From assembly GCA_028293125.1 (NCBI GenBank), contig JAQGPJ010000058.1, forward strand, positions 38,324 to 102,323: a stretch of 64,000 nucleotides of DNA, read 5' to 3'. The DNA is from Verrucomicrobiales bacterium (lineage in GTDB: Bacteria; Verrucomicrobiota; Verrucomicrobiia; Verrucomicrobiales; V1-33). Under the pieces are notes generated by a model. The model was given only the letters and a program-made list of their open reading frames with translations. It did not search any database and had not been told where the DNA came from. The position numbers were made by a program, and so were the translations under genes. Of the stretch, positions 17,401 through 30,100 are shown in pieces; positions within the stretch are counted from its first letter, which is position 1; each line of letters opens with the position of its first letter.

Positions 17401-18471
17401 CTATCCCTCCGGCAGCGTAAAGTAAAACTCCGCCCCACCCTCCGGGCGGGGGCTGTATCCGCAGCGTCCACCTTGCATTTCCACCAAGGTGCGGACAATG
17501 GGAAGGCCGAAGCCGCGCGGGGCATTGGGATCATGGAGGAGGTGGAAGGGGCGGAAAAGAGCGCCCTGAGCCGTGGGAGCCACGCCTGGGCCATGGTCCC
17601 GGACGCGGAAACGGTGGGATTTCGCCTGCGGTTCCGGTATCCAGTCCAGTTCGATAACCGGGGACAGGCCTCCATGCAGCACGGCGTTGTGCAGCAGATT
17701 CCACCAGATGACCTCCAGCCAGCTTTCCACGCCTTGCACCTGCGGCCACGCGGCAGGGCGGCTGATACTGGCCTGACGCTGGGTGATGATCCGCTCCAGC
17801 CTCATGGACGCCTCCTGCACCACGGTTCCCATGGCCACCGGCTTTTTGGGAAGCGGCTGGGCAATGGCCCTGAGCAGGTAGCTGGTGCGGGTGATGATTT
17901 TGGTGAGTTCATCCACCGAGGAGAACAGGGGCCGGACGGCGTTCATGCCGTCGGGAACGATCTCCGCCAGCATGTCCACGGTGGCGATGACCCCGCCGAG
18001 GGGGGTGCGCAGATCATGGCTGACCCGGCGGGCCATGGTCATTAAATCCCCCCGCAGCCGCGCGTTTTCCCGCGCGGCGGTGTGCCGGGCGGCGGCGGAG
18101 CCCAGCGCCCAGGCCAGAGTCTTCACGGACCAGCCGTCCACTGGCAGGGCATCCTGCTCATTTCCGAAGCCCACCGCCGCCCATCGGGGCAGCTGGCAGG
18201 CATCCAAGGCTTCCGCGATGCCCGCCGCGCCGGGGGAACCGACAGGGAAAAGCACCATCATTTCACCCTCACCGCACCCGCCGCCCTCCGTCTCCCGGGT
18301 TTCCATGGCACCGCTGTCATCACTGCCGCTGGGCGGCGGCGGCTGTGGGGCATCAGGAAAATTCTCCGTCTCCCTCCATTCCGATCCTGGAAACGCGGCC
18401 TGCACAGCCTCCTGCAGGTTGCCGGGAAAAAGGTCCCGGGGGCCTACTTGAACAGCGGAGACAATACTCAT
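17401..18471 (-). CDS. sensor histidine kinase (soluble)
   Basis: A 356-residue cytoplasmic kinase without membrane segments. The phosphoacceptor box is RRVSHDLRTP with His152, in an HisKA dimerisation domain at about 140-205. The ATP-binding domain has an N box (NLLHNAVLHGG, about 240-252), a G1 box (RDHGPGV) and a G2 box (GFGLPIV). The first 130 residues are a poorly conserved sensory region with no recognised fold. No response regulator lies next to it, but a hybrid kinase gene follows upstream on the same strand (18596-21850) with a 124-base gap, so they may be co-transcribed and form a phosphorelay. The start is the ATG at 18471; upstream residues have no domain character. Confidence 0.88.
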   Translation of the reverse strand: MSIVSAVQVGPRDLFPGNLQEAVQAAFPGSEWRETENFPDAPQPPPPSGSDDSGAMETRETEGGGCGEGEMMVLFPVGSPGAAGIAEALDACQLPRWAAVGFGNEQDALPVDGWSVKTLAWALGSAAARHTAARENARLRGDLMTMARRVSHDLRTPLGGVIATVDMLAEIVPDGMNAVRPLFSSVDELTKIITRTSYLLRAIAQPLPKKPVAMGTVVQEASMRLERIITQRQASISRPAAWPQVQGVESWLEVIWWNLLHNAVLHGGLSPVIELDWIPEPQAKSHRFRVRDHGPGVAPTAQGALFRPFHLLHDPNAPRGFGLPIVRTLVEMQGGRCGYSPRPEGGAEFYFTLPEG

Positions 18472-18595
18472 CGGTTTTCTTATCGGACAGGAACGATTGG
18501 GCACAAACGGGATCCAGGGAAATGCCTGTTTGCCATTGCCTTCCAAGCCCGTCTTTGAAAACCGGTATTCTTAATGAATTTCACCGGATTCCACC

Positions 18596-21500
18596 TCATT
18601 TTCCAGTTTTATCCTCTCTGGATTCCGGACGGCTCAGGGACTCGAGCACCTCACGGAGATCCGCGAACCGCACCGGCTTCACCAGATGGGCCACAAAACC
18701 CGCCTGGCGGCAGCGGGCAATGTCCTCCTCCATGCCGTAGCCGGTGAGCGCAATGCCCCGCAGTCCATACCGCCTGCGCAGCTCCTCCATCAGTTGCGCC
18801 CCAGTGCCATCGGGCAATCCAAGATCGGAGACCGCCCAGTCAAAGTCCCCCTGCTCCGCCGCTGCCAGGGCGTCGGCCACATTGCCGGCGGCCACCACCT
18901 GGCATCCCGCCCGCGTGAGCAGTGTCCGCAGCGCCTCCAATGTGGGGCCATGGTCCTCCACCAGCAGGAGGCGCAGGCCGGCGATGGCTGCGGAGGCCTG
19001 GGGCATCCCTCTTGGAGCGGCAGGGGAAATGGCGGACGTGGCCGGCTCCTGCGGGGAGGAAGCCAGTCCCATGGGCGGATCCTGGGCTCCGGGCAGCTCC
19101 ACGGTAAAGGTGGCTCCCCGCTGCGCCCCCTCACTGAAGGCCCGGATGCGGCCGCCGTGCAGGCTGACAATGGCGCGGGCGATGGAAAGCCCCAGCCCCA
19201 CCCCGCCAAAACGGTGGTCCCCTGTGGCCGCGCCCTGCTCAAAGGGCAGGAAAATGCTTTCCAGCTGCTCCGGACTGATGCCCAGGCCACTGTCCGTGAC
19301 CTCGATCCGCAGCCAGTTCTCCCCGTCCGGTCCGGACTCATCACGGGTGCGGATACCGATACGGCCATGGCGCGGCGTGAATTTGACCGCGTTGCGCAGC
19401 AGATTCCAGATGACCTGCTGGAATCGCGCGGGATCCGCCACCAGCCCGCTGCGGACCGCTTGGAAGTCGCATGTCAGATCCAACTCCCTGAAAGTGGCCT
19501 CGTCACGGACGATCTCCACCGCCAGCCTGATCAGCGAGTGGACATCACAGGTTTCGGACCGCAGCCGCAGCTTCCCCTGGGCAATGCTGGTGAGGTCCAG
19601 CATGTCGTCGATCAGCCGGGCCTCCAGCGCGATGTTCCGCTCCATCATGCCCAGCAGCTGCCGTGCGTCCGCCGGCAGCCGGGGATCCTCCTTCAGTTCC
19701 GCGGCGGTCAGCAGCACCGGGGTCAGCGGCGTGCGCAGCTCATGGCTGAGCACCGCCAGAAATTCGTCCTTGGCCCGGCTGGCGCGCTCCGCATCGGCCT
19801 GGGCGGTTTTCAGTTCGTGGATCGCAGTGTTGGTGCCGAACCATTTCACAATTTCGCTATTTTTGCCGCGCATGGGCGCCGCCCGTGTCAGATGCCACCG
19901 GTATTCCCCATCCGAAGCGCGCCGGATACGGATCTCCACGCTGTAGCGCTCCCCTGTGGCCATGCAGTGCCGCCAGCGCTCCGCCGCCAGGGGAAGATCG
20001 TCCGGGTGCACAAACCGCGACCAGCCATTCACCCCCAGCACCTCAATGGCGCGCCCCACCCCGAAGTAGTCCAGGCATTCCTGGTTCACATAATCGATGG
20101 CTCCGTCCGGCACCGCCGCCGTCCAGACCTGCAGGGAAACCACCTCCCCCAGCAGGCGGAACCGGTCCGCGGCATCCTCCGCCGCCAGGGCCGCCGCCTC
20201 CGCACGGCTGGTGGCGCTGATCAGCTCCGACTCCACGCGCTTGCGCTCCAGCATAGTCCAGCAGCGCTCCACCACCGTCTCCACCAGCCTCACCTCCACC
20301 TCTGTCCAGTTGCGGGGCTCCGACTGATGCACGGCCATCATAGCCCGCAGGCGCCCACTCTTCAGCAGCGGGCAGCAGATGATGGCCTGGATGCCAATAG
20401 CCTGAAACATCCCGCCGCCCTCCTCCGGGGAGATCTCGGCATTCACATGCCGCACCACCAGCGTCCGGCCGCTGCGCATGTCCTCCTCGGCGCGGGGGCC
20501 GAAAAGGCTCAGCTCATACTCCCCGACGGTGCTTGCACAGCCGTCGGTGGAGTCCTGCAGAATACTGAAATGCCCGGTCCTGGGCTCCACCGTGGCATAC
20601 GCACAGCGTGAGGCCTTCAGAAATGTCCGCAGCAGGTCCACAGTGGCGGTGAGAATATCCCCTGCGTTTTCCAAAGCGCGTGTGGACTCGCTCAGCTCAT
20701 TCAGGAAAAACAATCGGCTCTCGCTCAGCTTCAGCTGGCTGGCGGACTGGTGCTTCTCTGTCACATCATGAAAAACGAGGATCCCCCCCCGCACCCGGCC
20801 ATCCATGCCCCGGATGGGCGCGGCGGAATCCTCAATAGGAATCTCCCGGCCTTGGCGCGAACGCAGGACAGTGTGGTTCGCCAGGCCCACGACCTTGTTC
20901 TCACGCAGCGCCCGGCCCACCGGGTTCTCAGCCGGCTGGCCGGTGTGCTCGTTGAAAATCTCAAAAACCTCTGTCAGCGGCATGCCCTGCACCTCCGCCT
21001 GCCGCCAGCCTATCATGGTTTCCGCCACAGGATTGAGAAAAGTCACGCAGCCCTTCGAATCCGTGGCCACCACGGCGTCGCCGATGGAGTTCAGAGTCAC
21101 GTGCAGTTCCTCCGCCCGCTGGCGTGCGGCGGCCAGGCTGGCCTGGTAGAATCCCTGGATTTCTTTCATCACCCGGCGTATCCAGACTGCCAAGGCCGGG
21201 ATGCCGGCCAGAGCCGCGAGGGCGAATCCGCCCAGCACCAGCCCCACCACCAGCCGCAGCCGCCGGGCACGCTCCCGGTGCACCCGCCGCTCCTCCTTCA
21301 GCAGCGCGTTCAGCCGGTCGCGGGCGGCATCGAAGAGCGGCACGCCGCGGATCAGAAATTCCGGATCGCGGATGCGCTCCGTGTTTCCCCGCACACGCTT
21401 CAGCTCGGTGTCCAAAAAGGAGAACCAGGCGGCCACCGCCGGACGCAGGGCCTTCGCCTCCCAAGTCTGCGCCGGATTGTCCACCACCATATCCTCCAGC

Positions 21501-21850
21501 ATTTTCAGCTCCGACAGAACACCCGCGCGGTCCATCCCGCCGGCATGGCCGGCCAAGTACGTTTCATCCCCGGTCAGGCGGTAGCCCCGGAAGGAGGTCT
21601 GCATGCTGACCAGCCGTCTTTCAATGGAATGGCTTATGGAAATCACCTGATCCGAGTGGTCCACCCGGGCGGCGGAGCGCAGCAGGTAAAGCACCAGCCC
21701 CAGAAGGACCAGCACCGGCACCGCCAGCGACCAGGCAAACACCTGCGTGGTCCGCCGCAGGCGGAGGTTGAAGGCACCATGGTCCTGCAAGGTATCGGAA
21801 TCACTGGCCGTGGGGGCCGCTGAGGGGGCCTTGGTTTCCATCATGCTCAC
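18596..21850 (-). CDS. hybrid sensor histidine kinase (CHASE3-PAS-GAF-PAS-HK-REC)
   Basis: The 1084-residue protein has two membrane segments (about 37-60 and 203-225) enclosing a CHASE3-like outer helical domain (SIERRLVSMQTSFRGYRLTG). Then follow a PAS domain (about 250-370, VTFLNPVAETMIGW), a GAF domain (about 390-540), a second PAS (about 580-690, FVHPDDLP), a HisKA domain with LSHELRTP (His near 702), a HATPase domain (NLLRNAVKF, DSGLGI, GVGLGLSI) and a C-terminal receiver (LLLVEDHG; phosphoacceptor Asp in VSDLGLPDG, near 1008). It should autophosphorylate in response to an outer or redox/ligand signal and transfer to its own receiver. No HPt or DNA-binding regulator is nearby, so the output is unknown. 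Confidence 0.92.
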   Translation of the reverse strand: MSMMETKAPSAAPTASDSDTLQDHGAFNLRLRRTTQVFAWSLAVPVLVLLGLVLYLLRSAARVDHSDQVISISHSIERRLVSMQTSFRGYRLTGDETYLAGHAGGMDRAGVLSELKMLEDMVVDNPAQTWEAKALRPAVAAWFSFLDTELKRVRGNTERIRDPEFLIRGVPLFDAARDRLNALLKEERRVHRERARRLRLVVGLVLGGFALAALAGIPALAVWIRRVMKEIQGFYQASLAAARQRAEELHVTLNSIGDAVVATDSKGCVTFLNPVAETMIGWRQAEVQGMPLTEVFEIFNEHTGQPAENPVGRALRENKVVGLANHTVLRSRQGREIPIEDSAAPIRGMDGRVRGGILVFHDVTEKHQSASQLKLSESRLFFLNELSESTRALENAGDILTATVDLLRTFLKASRCAYATVEPRTGHFSILQDSTDGCASTVGEYELSLFGPRAEEDMRSGRTLVVRHVNAEISPEEGGGMFQAIGIQAIICCPLLKSGRLRAMMAVHQSEPRNWTEVEVRLVETVVERCWTMLERKRVESELISATSRAEAAALAAEDAADRFRLLGEVVSLQVWTAAVPDGAIDYVNQECLDYFGVGRAIEVLGVNGWSRFVHPDDLPLAAERWRHCMATGERYSVEIRIRRASDGEYRWHLTRAAPMRGKNSEIVKWFGTNTAIHELKTAQADAERASRAKDEFLAVLSHELRTPLTPVLLTAAELKEDPRLPADARQLLGMMERNIALEARLIDDMLDLTSIAQGKLRLRSETCDVHSLIRLAVEIVRDEATFRELDLTCDFQAVRSGLVADPARFQQVIWNLLRNAVKFTPRHGRIGIRTRDESGPDGENWLRIEVTDSGLGISPEQLESIFLPFEQGAATGDHRFGGVGLGLSIARAIVSLHGGRIRAFSEGAQRGATFTVELPGAQDPPMGLASSPQEPATSAISPAAPRGMPQASAAIAGLRLLLVEDHGPTLEALRTLLTRAGCQVVAAGNVADALAAAEQGDFDWAVSDLGLPDGTGAQLMEELRRRYGLRGIALTGYGMEEDIARCRQAGFVAHLVKPVRFADLREVLESLSRPESREDKTGK

Positions 21851-22013
21851 TTTCAGGACGATGCCATCTTCGCAGTGATCAATCCCCTGTCCGGCAACGG
21901 TGGCAAAGAAAAAGTGGTGTTTATAGGATAAAAAGGATTTTCAAACGACGGGCCTGACAAGTGAACCGCCCTCCGCTCTTGCCCCGCGCCGCTTTTTCGC
22001 CGATGCTTCCCCG

Positions 22014-24326
22014 ATGCGCCCCGCCCTTCCCGTTCTCCTTCTGGCCGCCACCGTCCGCACCGGATTCACAGCGGGCGCGGAAACCCCGTCCCCACCCCCC
22101 ACCGTGAACCCTGCTGCCGCTTCCCCAGTCCCGGGCTCTCCGCCTGATCCCGCTCCGGCTCCAAGCCCAGGCCCGAAGCACACCAACCGGCTGGCCCTGG
22201 AGAAGTCACCCTACCTGCTCCAGCACGCGCACAATCCCGTGGACTGGTACCCCTGGGGGGATGAGGCTTTCGCCAAAGCCAAAGCCGAAGGCAAACCCAT
22301 CCTGCTGAGCATCGGCTACAGCACCTGCCACTGGTGCCACGTCATGGAGCGCGAGTCCTTTGAGGATGAGGAGGTGGGGAAATTTCTGAAGGAACATTTT
22401 GTCGCCATCAAACTCGACCGCGAGGAGCGGCCGGATGTGGACCAGATCTACATGACCGCCATGCAGGCGATGGGGCTGGGCGGCGGATGGCCCCTGAATG
22501 TCTTCCTGACTCCGGACCGGCAGCCTTTTTATGGCGGCACCTACTTCCCGCCCGACGGGCGCGGTGGCAGACCCGGATTTCTGAGCGTGCTGCGCCGGAT
22601 TTCAGAGCTGTGGACGGAGAATCCCGGCAAGGTCCAGGACAATGCCCGCGAGCTTTCCCAACAGCTTCAGGCGCACATGGCCCAGGAAAGCGCCGGAGAC
22701 CCCTCCGCCGCGCCTTTGACAGGGGAACCGGTGGTCCAGGCGGCCCTCGGGTTCTCCGCCAACTTCGACGGGGAATACGGCGGATTCGGCGGCGCGCCGA
22801 AGTTTCCCCAGCCCAAAATTCCCAGTCTGATCCTCCAGGCCGCCGTCCGGACAGGCAACAAGGATCTGAAAAATCAGGTCCTGTTCACCTGCAGCCGCAT
22901 GGCCGCCGGCGGCATCCGGGACCAACTGGGCGGCGGCTTCGCACGCTATTCCGTGGATGCCCGCTGGCTGGTGCCGCATTTCGAGAAAATGCTTTATGAC
23001 AACGCCGGGCTGCTCGACCTCTATCTGGATGCCGGACTGGCCAGCGGCGATGCGGAGTATCCCGCCGTGGCACGGGATATTGTGCGTTATCTGCTGCGGG
23101 ACATGACCCATCCGGAGGGCGGCTTTTACTCCGCCGAGGATGCCGACAGCGAGGGCCAGGAAGGCAAGTTTTACTGCTTCACCAAAGCGGAGATGGAATC
23201 TCTGCTAACTCCGGAGGAGGAGGCCCTCGCCGTCATCTGGTTCGGTGTGACCAAAGAGGGGAATTTTGTGGACCACAGCCACCCGCAGCCGCTGCCGGGT
23301 CTGAATGTGCTGAGCATTGCGGATCCCAACCGCCGGCTGACAAAGGCGGAGTCCGGATTGTTGGAATCGGCCAAAGCCAAACTCTTCGCGGCGCGGGAAA
23401 AGCGGGTGCGCCCGCATCTGGACGATAAAATCCTGACCTCGTGGAACGGTCTCATGGTGGGGGCCCTGGCGCGGGCCGGCGTGGTGCTGGGTGAGGAGGC
23501 GTGGGTGGAGGCGGCGCGGAAAAACTTCCGGTTTGTGGTCAAAGAGCTGTGGGACCCCGCCACCAAAACCCTTTACCACCGCTGGCGCGACGGCGGGCGG
23601 GACAGCGCCCAGCTGCTGAACGCCTACGCCTTCTATCTGAAGGGTGCCATCGACCTTTATCAGGCCACCCTGGACCCGGAGGTGCTCAGCTTCTGCACCG
23701 CCCTGGCGGAGGGCATGATCTCGCGCTTTTACGATGAAAAAGCCGGCGGATTCCACACCAGCGCCGGCGACGCCAGTCTGCTGTTCCGCGCCAAGGACGA
23801 CTACGACGGCGCCGAGCCTGGCGGCAACAGCACGGCGGTGTTCGCCCTGCTGCAGCTGGCGGCCATCACGGACAACAAGGACTGGCGCGCGAAAGCGGAA
23901 ACCACTCTGAAATTCTTCAGCCAGCGCCTGCGCGATATGCCGCAGGCACTGCCTTGGATGCTGCATGCCGTGGCCTTCGCGGATAGGGAGCCGCTGCGCG
24001 CGGTGATCGCCGGCGATCCCGCGGCGGCGGAAACCAAAGCGCTCGTAAAAGCCGCGCACTCCGTTTACCAGCCGCACCGCATTATCCTGGGCACTGCGGG
24101 CCCCGTGGATCCGTTTGTCAAAACCTTCCCCGCCGGCAACAGCGGCGGAGAGGACAACGCCGCCAAACCCGCCCAGGCCACCGCCTACATCTGCACCGGC
24201 ACCTTTTGCCGCCCGCCCACCTCCGATCCCGCCGCCGTCGCCGCCCACCTCCGCCCAGTGCCGGAGCCAGCCACTTGGGAAGCGCCAAAGGAGGACGGAA
24301 GGAAAGCGGATGGAAACGGCAAATAA
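22014..24326 (+). CDS. thioredoxin-domain protein, YyaL/DUF255 family, exported
   Basis: The 770-residue product belongs to the YyaL/SPATA20 family: an N-terminal thioredoxin-like DUF255 domain followed by an alpha/alpha-barrel resembling glucosyl/mannosyl hydrolase folds. The signature [19 protein letters not shown] at about 63-81 and the CHWC redox motif at 105-108 are intact. Later family blocks are seen ([46 protein letters not shown]). Unusual is the first ~55 residues: a short signal-like stretch plus a Pro/Ala/Ser-rich linker, suggesting that this copy is exported, whereas most family members are cytoplasmic. The biochemical function of the family is not established. It stands alone between divergent and convergent neighbours. 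Confidence 0.9.
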   Translation: MRPALPVLLLAATVRTGFTAGAETPSPPPTVNPAAASPVPGSPPDPAPAPSPGPKHTNRLALEKSPYLLQHAHNPVDWYPWGDEAFAKAKAEGKPILLSIGYSTCHWCHVMERESFEDEEVGKFLKEHFVAIKLDREERPDVDQIYMTAMQAMGLGGGWPLNVFLTPDRQPFYGGTYFPPDGRGGRPGFLSVLRRISELWTENPGKVQDNARELSQQLQAHMAQESAGDPSAAPLTGEPVVQAALGFSANFDGEYGGFGGAPKFPQPKIPSLILQAAVRTGNKDLKNQVLFTCSRMAAGGIRDQLGGGFARYSVDARWLVPHFEKMLYDNAGLLDLYLDAGLASGDAEYPAVARDIVRYLLRDMTHPEGGFYSAEDADSEGQEGKFYCFTKAEMESLLTPEEEALAVIWFGVTKEGNFVDHSHPQPLPGLNVLSIADPNRRLTKAESGLLESAKAKLFAAREKRVRPHLDDKILTSWNGLMVGALARAGVVLGEEAWVEAARKNFRFVVKELWDPATKTLYHRWRDGGRDSAQLLNAYAFYLKGAIDLYQATLDPEVLSFCTALAEGMISRFYDEKAGGFHTSAGDASLLFRAKDDYDGAEPGGNSTAVFALLQLAAITDNKDWRAKAETTLKFFSQRLRDMPQALPWMLHAVAFADREPLRAVIAGDPAAAETKALVKAAHSVYQPHRIILGTAGPVDPFVKTFPAGNSGGEDNAAKPAQATAYICTGTFCRPPTSDPAAVAAHLRPVPEPATWEAPKEDGRKADGNGK

Positions 24327-24515
24327 TCCACCTGCCATCACGCGGGCAGCAGCGCATCAGGCAACCCTGTCCAGCGGCCCGCGCGGGGCGGCATCCCCAC
24401 CAACCGCGCATCCTGCCCGCCAGCGCGGGGCATCAGGCGGCAAAACCACCCCATGCCCCGCACTGGCGAAAAATCCAATTCCTGCCCCCTGAAAACTGAA
24501 AACTGAAAACTTTCC
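24327..24515. other. convergent intergenic region
   Basis: 189 bases between two convergent genes. It contains G/C-rich self-complementary segments (GCGCGGGGC and CAGCGCGGGGC around 24383 and 24423) and, at the far end, three CTGAAAA repeats at 24489-24511. No gene recognised. Confidence 0.4.
24489..24511 (-). repeat. (AGTTTTC)n repeat after the carboxynorspermidine dehydrogenase stop
   Basis: On the minus strand, three exact AGTTTTC units followed by AG begin four bases after the stop codon. The placement matches that of copies at 17244, 17360 and 51235. Confidence 0.7.
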
Positions 24516-25733
<1,218 letters not shown>

Positions 25734-25851
25734 AGGGACTCGGAAGTTGTGGGAAGGAGGAACGGAGCGGAACCGGAGTGATGGCCGCGCCGCGTTTTCT
25801 GCCACCCGCGCCCGGACAGTCAATGGAAACGTGGCAAATGTTTCCCAGGAT

Positions 25852-26919
25852 TCAGCGGTCCTTTCCTCCGGCAGCGATGGCGGCCACAGGCACGGGGGAC
25901 TCCGCGGCCCGGCGGATGAAGTCCATGGCCTGTGCGGCGGTGTCATACATCAGGTGGCTGGTCAGCGCCACCCGGTTCCCCTTGTCCGGACCGGAGGTGA
26001 AGTAGCCGTGGAGATCAATCTCCCCGGCGATGGCCGGAAAGGCCTCGGCAAGGTATTTCCGCAAGGGAACCTGGGCCGCGTAGTTGTCCGCCAGCTGGTC
26101 GAAGGGACCGTCGAAGTAATCATTCCGCCGCACGCTCAACCCGCGCACGGCGGCGAGGATTTTCCGGTTCCCGCAGGCAGCGTCGCGCCAGAAATAAAAC
26201 CCGGTGCGCCGGCCCATGAAAATGCCGGGCGCGGTTTCCGTGAAGACTTCGGCCACGGGTTTTTCCTCGTTCAGCACCCAGAAAAAGCACTTCGCGGCCC
26301 GGTGGAAGCAGAGAAAAAACGGCAGCCCGCTTTCGTCCCAGGTCCGTTCCACGAACACCTCCTCCAGTGCCGGCGGGAACGACGCGGGCGGCAGCTGCGG
26401 CAAATCATGCAGGTGGAACCGCACGGTTTTGCCCTCGCTGGAGACATCGCAGGTCAGCGGATCCGGGCATTTGACGGTCACCCCGTCCTCCGCGCTGAAG
26501 CGCCGCACGCGGGTCAGGTCCGGATTTTCCGGAAGATCGTCCGGGAACTCCCGCCATTCCGTGTAGGCGAAGGAGAGAATGCCCTTCTCCCGCTCTCCGC
26601 TGGCCGGGCGGAAATTGCCCCGGATTTCCCGCCCTCCCGTTGTGAGCCGCCAGTAATAGTAGTTCTCCGTGGGGTAAACCGTCACCTCGTCCGGCAGATG
26701 CCGGAACACCCAGGCGAACACGGCATCGCTGTGTCTCAGGTCGATCCCGCCGGTCTGCCAGGCCTCCGTCAGGCGCTGGTGCAGATTCAGTTCCGCGCTG
26801 GAAGCCGGCATGGGGGGGACAGTGGACACAGTGGGGCCATCCTTCTCCGCAGCCATGGCCAAGCAGCTGAGCAGAACTCCCGGAGCCAGTCCCCGCACAA
26901 ACCCTTGCTGTATTCCCAT
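25852..26919 (-). CDS. secreted protein of unknown function
   Basis: The 355-residue product begins with a signal peptide (MGIQQGFVRGLAPGVLLSCLAMA). I do not recognise a family. Visible features are aromatic-rich stretches (ENYYYWRL, FFLCFHRAAKCFFWVL, GFYFWRD) and three or four cysteines (CPDP, TCDV, CFH, KCFF) consistent with an exported disulfide-bearing protein, ending in an Ala-rich helix. The upstream neighbour across a 231-base gap is the divergent hybrid kinase gene at 27151; downstream on the same strand lies the carboxynorspermidine dehydrogenase gene. Nothing shows whether they are functionally linked. Confidence 0.65.
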   Translation of the reverse strand: MGIQQGFVRGLAPGVLLSCLAMAAEKDGPTVSTVPPMPASSAELNLHQRLTEAWQTGGIDLRHSDAVFAWVFRHLPDEVTVYPTENYYYWRLTTGGREIRGNFRPASGEREKGILSFAYTEWREFPDDLPENPDLTRVRRFSAEDGVTVKCPDPLTCDVSSEGKTVRFHLHDLPQLPPASFPPALEEVFVERTWDESGLPFFLCFHRAAKCFFWVLNEEKPVAEVFTETAPGIFMGRRTGFYFWRDAACGNRKILAAVRGLSVRRNDYFDGPFDQLADNYAAQVPLRKYLAEAFPAIAGEIDLHGYFTSGPDKGNRVALTSHLMYDTAAQAMDFIRRAAESPVPVAAIAAGGKDR

Positions 26920-27150
26920 AGGTCATTTAACTGGCGCGGAGGCGCGGGGACTCAAGCCGGAAACCGCAGGCCGGGCACGCCCGGCGGCGGTGGCGGGCTG
27001 CTGACCGCTGCGGCATTGCATTGCGTGGCATAACCACTCCGGAGAAGGGATTTCATTCAAGTCGTTGATGGACATTGGTATGCACCGGAGAGAAATATAT
27101 CGCTTTTTCTCGCGGTGACCGCTCCCGCTTGGTAAATAACCTGAATTTGC

Positions 27151-30100
27151 ATGCGTGTCTTTTCCTCCATTCCCGGAAAACCCGGTTGGCCTGAATCCAT
27201 CGCCGGGCTGTGCGGGCTGCTGTGCGCCGCACTGGGAGCGGCGGTGCTGGCAGGCTGGCATACCGGCAATGCCGCCCTGATACGCATCAATGCGGAATTT
27301 GCCCCGATGCAGTATCCGACAGCGGTCTGCTTCCTCCTCGCCGGGCTTGGCCTGCTTTTTTCAGCCCTGCGGCTGCCGCGCCTCCTGCCCGTGCACTGCG
27401 GGGGACTGACCGGGGCGGTGGGAGCGCTGATGTCGGTGGAGTATTTCACAGGATGGCGGCCCGGTATTCCCGGGCTGCCGGCCGGCAGCCCGCCTTCGCC
27501 CATGGCGGCCGCCTTCGCCATGGCAGGTGCCGCCATTGCGCTGCTCTGCCTGCCGGAAACGGGACCGCGGAGACGGCTGCTGATCTGGATTCTGGCCTCC
27601 TCGGTGACCGCACTGGGCTTGATCGCGCTCTGCGCCTACCGGCTGGGCGTCCGGATGGTGTTCATGTCGGAGGATTCCGTGGGCATGGCCGCCCACTCGG
27701 CGGCAGGGCTCGCGGTGCTGGGCATCGGCCTGCTGGCCGCCCAGGTGCAGGTGATTGGCTGGCGGCTGCTGCCCGAGGACCGGTGGCTGCCGGTGCCCTT
27801 CGGATTCGGCACCATCGTGGCCGCGCTGATGATGTGGCAGGCGCTGGCGGCGGACCGCACGCGGGCTCTGAAGGCGCAGGCCCAGGTGGTCGCGGACAAT
27901 GTGGCCGCCGACACCTTCAACCGCTTCACTTTCTCCCTGCGGTCGCTGGAACGGATCGCCCGGCGCTGGGAAACCAAAGGCGGCGCGCCTTATTCCCAGT
28001 GGTACAACGACGCTTGGGACTGTCTGACGGACCAGTCCGTTTTTGAGGCCGTGGGCCATACCAACGTCAACTGGAAGGTGGACTACGTGGAGGCTGATGC
28101 GGACGCCGAGCCCATGCTGGGCCGGGATTTCCACCAGGACACCCGCTGGGACGCGGTGCCTGCCCTGACAGACGCCATTACCCACGAGAGGATGCTGGTT
28201 TCGCCGTCCATGAATGTCCGGGGCGGCGACAAAGGTTTTTTTGTCTTCTTCCCCACTTTTTTCCCTGGACCCCGCTTCGGGGGGTTCGTTTTCGCCAGCT
28301 TCCGGCTGGCGGATCTCCATGAGACCATCCTGAACCAGTCAGCCTTCACCACGTGCCGCATCGCTTTTTATGAAGGGGATAAATTTGTTCTCGGCGATCC
28401 CATGGAGGAGCCGGCGGGGGACAGCGTCCGGGCACAGGTGGTAATTCCCGGCAAGCAGATCTTCTGGAGGGATCAGAAACCTTGGAAGGTGGTGACGGAG
28501 CCGAAATCAGCCATCCTGGCGGGCGGCGGGCTGCCGGTCATAATTCTGGGGCTGGGTGTGCTGCTGGGGGGCACGGTGTCCGCCACGGTTTGGGGGCTGC
28601 AGCGGGCCATATCCCGGACGCGCATGGCTCTGGCCGCCAACGTGCGGCTGACGGCGGAGATACGGGAGCGCCAACTGGCTGAAAAGGAGCTGCACGACAC
28701 CCTGCAGGCCAAAAAGAAATCGCAGGCCCTGCTGGAGTCCGCGGGCCGCATCGCCCAGCTGGGGCACTGGGAACTCCCGATGGGCGCGGATGGCCCCACC
28801 TGGTCCGAGATCACTTATAATATCCATGGCCTGACGCCGGGCACACCCGTCTCACTGACGGATGCGCTGAATTTCTACCACCCTGATGACCGCCCCGCCA
28901 TCTCCGAATGCGTGCGGGAGGCGATCGAGAAAGGGGTGGCCCATGAATTCGAGGCCCGTCTGATCACCGCCAGCGGCCGGCAGCTCTGGGTGTATTCCCG
29001 CGGGGAGCCGGTAAAGGATGAACACGGAAACGTGACCGCCATCCATGGTGTTTTCCAGAACATTGACGACCGTCGCAATGCCGCCGAGCTGCTGAAGCGG
29101 CGCAATCAGGAACTGGAGGAGGCCACCGCCCGCGCGGAGGGCCACGCAAGGGCCAAAGCGGAGTTCCTGGCCAATATGAGCCATGAGATCCGCACCCCCA
29201 TGAACGCGGTGCTGGGCATGTCGGAACTCCTGATGGACGGTCAGTTGGATGCCCGCGAACGGGAGTTTGCAGAAACCATCCATTCCAGCGGGGAGGTGCT
29301 GCTGAGCCTGATCAATGACATTCTGGACTTCTCCAAAATCGAGTCCGGCCAGCTGGATCTGGAACACATTCCCGTGAACCTGCGGGATTGTATGGAGTCT
29401 GTGATGGACCTGCTGGCGGGTCAGGCCGCCAAAAAGAAGCTGGACCTCATGGGCTGGATCGACCCCGCCCTGCCAGCGGCCATCATAGGCGATCCGACGC
29501 GCCTGCGCCAGGTGCTGACCAATCTGGTCTCCAATGCCCTCAAGTTCACCCATGAGGGAGAGGTGTTCATCAAGCTGTCCCTGATGCGGGAGGAGTCCGG
29601 CCCCTGGCTGCGGGTGGCGGTGATGGACACCGGCATTGGAATTTCCCCGGCAGGCATGGAACGGCTGTTCAGCGCGTTCAGCCAAGTGGACACCTCCACC
29701 ACCCGGCGCTTTGGCGGCACCGGGCTGGGACTGGCCATCTCCCAGCGCCTCGTCCAGCATATGGGTGGGGAGATCCGCGTGGAGTCCGAACTGGACAAAG
29801 GCTCCATCTTCCGCTTCGCCATCCCGCTGCAGGAGGCCGCTCCACCGCCGGGGCCGTTGCTCCTGCTGCCGGAAACCGAGGGGCTGCGGGTGCTGATCGT
29901 GGACGACAATGTGACCAGCCGCTGGATCCTGGAGCAGCACTGCCGGTCCTGCTGCATGGTGCCCGTCATGGCCGGGGGCCCCGGCAAGGCCTTGGATCTG
30001 ATCCGGGACGGCGAACCCTTCGATCTGGCCGTTATCGACTCCCTCATGCCGGAGATGGATGGCTACGCTCTGGCTGCGGAAATCCGGAAACTCCGGGGGG

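Noticed and set aside
18686..20611. 641-residue frame on the plus strand inside the hybrid kinase gene
   Set aside because: The minus strand holds clear PAS, HisKA, ATPase and receiver motifs. The plus frame has none.
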